From assembly GCA_949710005.1 (NCBI GenBank), contig OX453279.1, positions 9,628,378 through 9,692,377 of the forward strand: a DNA stretch of 64,000 nt, read 5' to 3'. This DNA is from Ricordea florida (Eukaryota > Cnidaria > Anthozoa > Corallimorpharia > Ricordeidae). Position 1 is the stretch's first letter. Each line of letters opens with the position of its first letter. Under the pieces are notes generated by a model. That model was not told where the DNA came from, did not search any database, and saw only the letters and a list, made by a program, of their open reading frames with translations. Below, piece by piece: positions 63,929 through 64,000 of this stretch. Made by a program: the position numbers and the translations under genes.

Positions 63929-64000
63929 GTAGGTTACACATTGTAAGATTTTGAAGGTATGCGTATGTTCTCATGGTTTTTTACAGATCCATAATCTTAG

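Overview
The window looks like a piece of a marine invertebrate nuclear genome, most likely a cnidarian and probably a stony coral (inference). It has one intron-rich animal gene, AT-rich introns, tRNA-derived SINEs and many foldback elements of kinds I associate with coral genomes, plus Crypton, Penelope, hAT and several non-LTR retroelements. The species cannot be fixed from the sequence.

One host gene runs through the whole window on the + strand: UBR3, an N-recognin-like E3 ubiquitin ligase. I could place 32 consecutive coding exons, from the UBR zinc box (bases 1-169) to the second half of the RING-H2 finger (63818-63928). They total about 4.15 kb, or roughly 1,385 codons. Reading phase is kept across every junction and no internal stop remains. 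The 5' end and the part after the RING lie outside the window. One intron (38327-39316) is a minor-spliceosome AT-AC intron. Exons 26-27 encode what looks like a UBA-like ubiquitin-binding fold.

The other 93 percent is intron, largely filled by mobile DNA. Intron 5 (16.6 kb) is a nest. A 9.7-kb TTAA-flanked DNA transposon (7541-17262) carries an open six-exon gene of about 1,264 codons: DDE core, homeodomain-like module and C-terminal cysteine-protease-like domain. It also carries candidate passenger ORFs, one of them F-box-like. It sits inside another terminal-inverted-repeat (TIR) element (about 6612-17617), next to a 298-bp deletion derivative of itself. Downstream are a decayed Crypton-type tyrosine recombinase inside a unit with long inverted termini (17833-21197) and a Penelope-like 3' end flanked by two hammerhead-ribozyme motifs (21198-22345).

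Intron 7 holds a decayed LINE. Intron 10 holds a 2.5-kb minisatellite of 45/90-bp units. Intron 19 holds an apparently complete hAT transposon with an open 664-codon transposase and a perfect 8-bp target duplication. Intron 21 holds a SINE composite with a perfect 105-bp palindrome. Intron 23 holds three nested or adjacent elements. Intron 28 holds an R4/Dong-like LINE end within TAA repeats. Several short TIR families recur in different introns.

The UBR3 exons act together as one protein: the UBR box is expected to bind degron N-termini or adaptor partners and the RING to recruit the E2. The transposons are genomic passengers of the introns, and their only likely influence on UBR3 is on intron length and splicing (inference).
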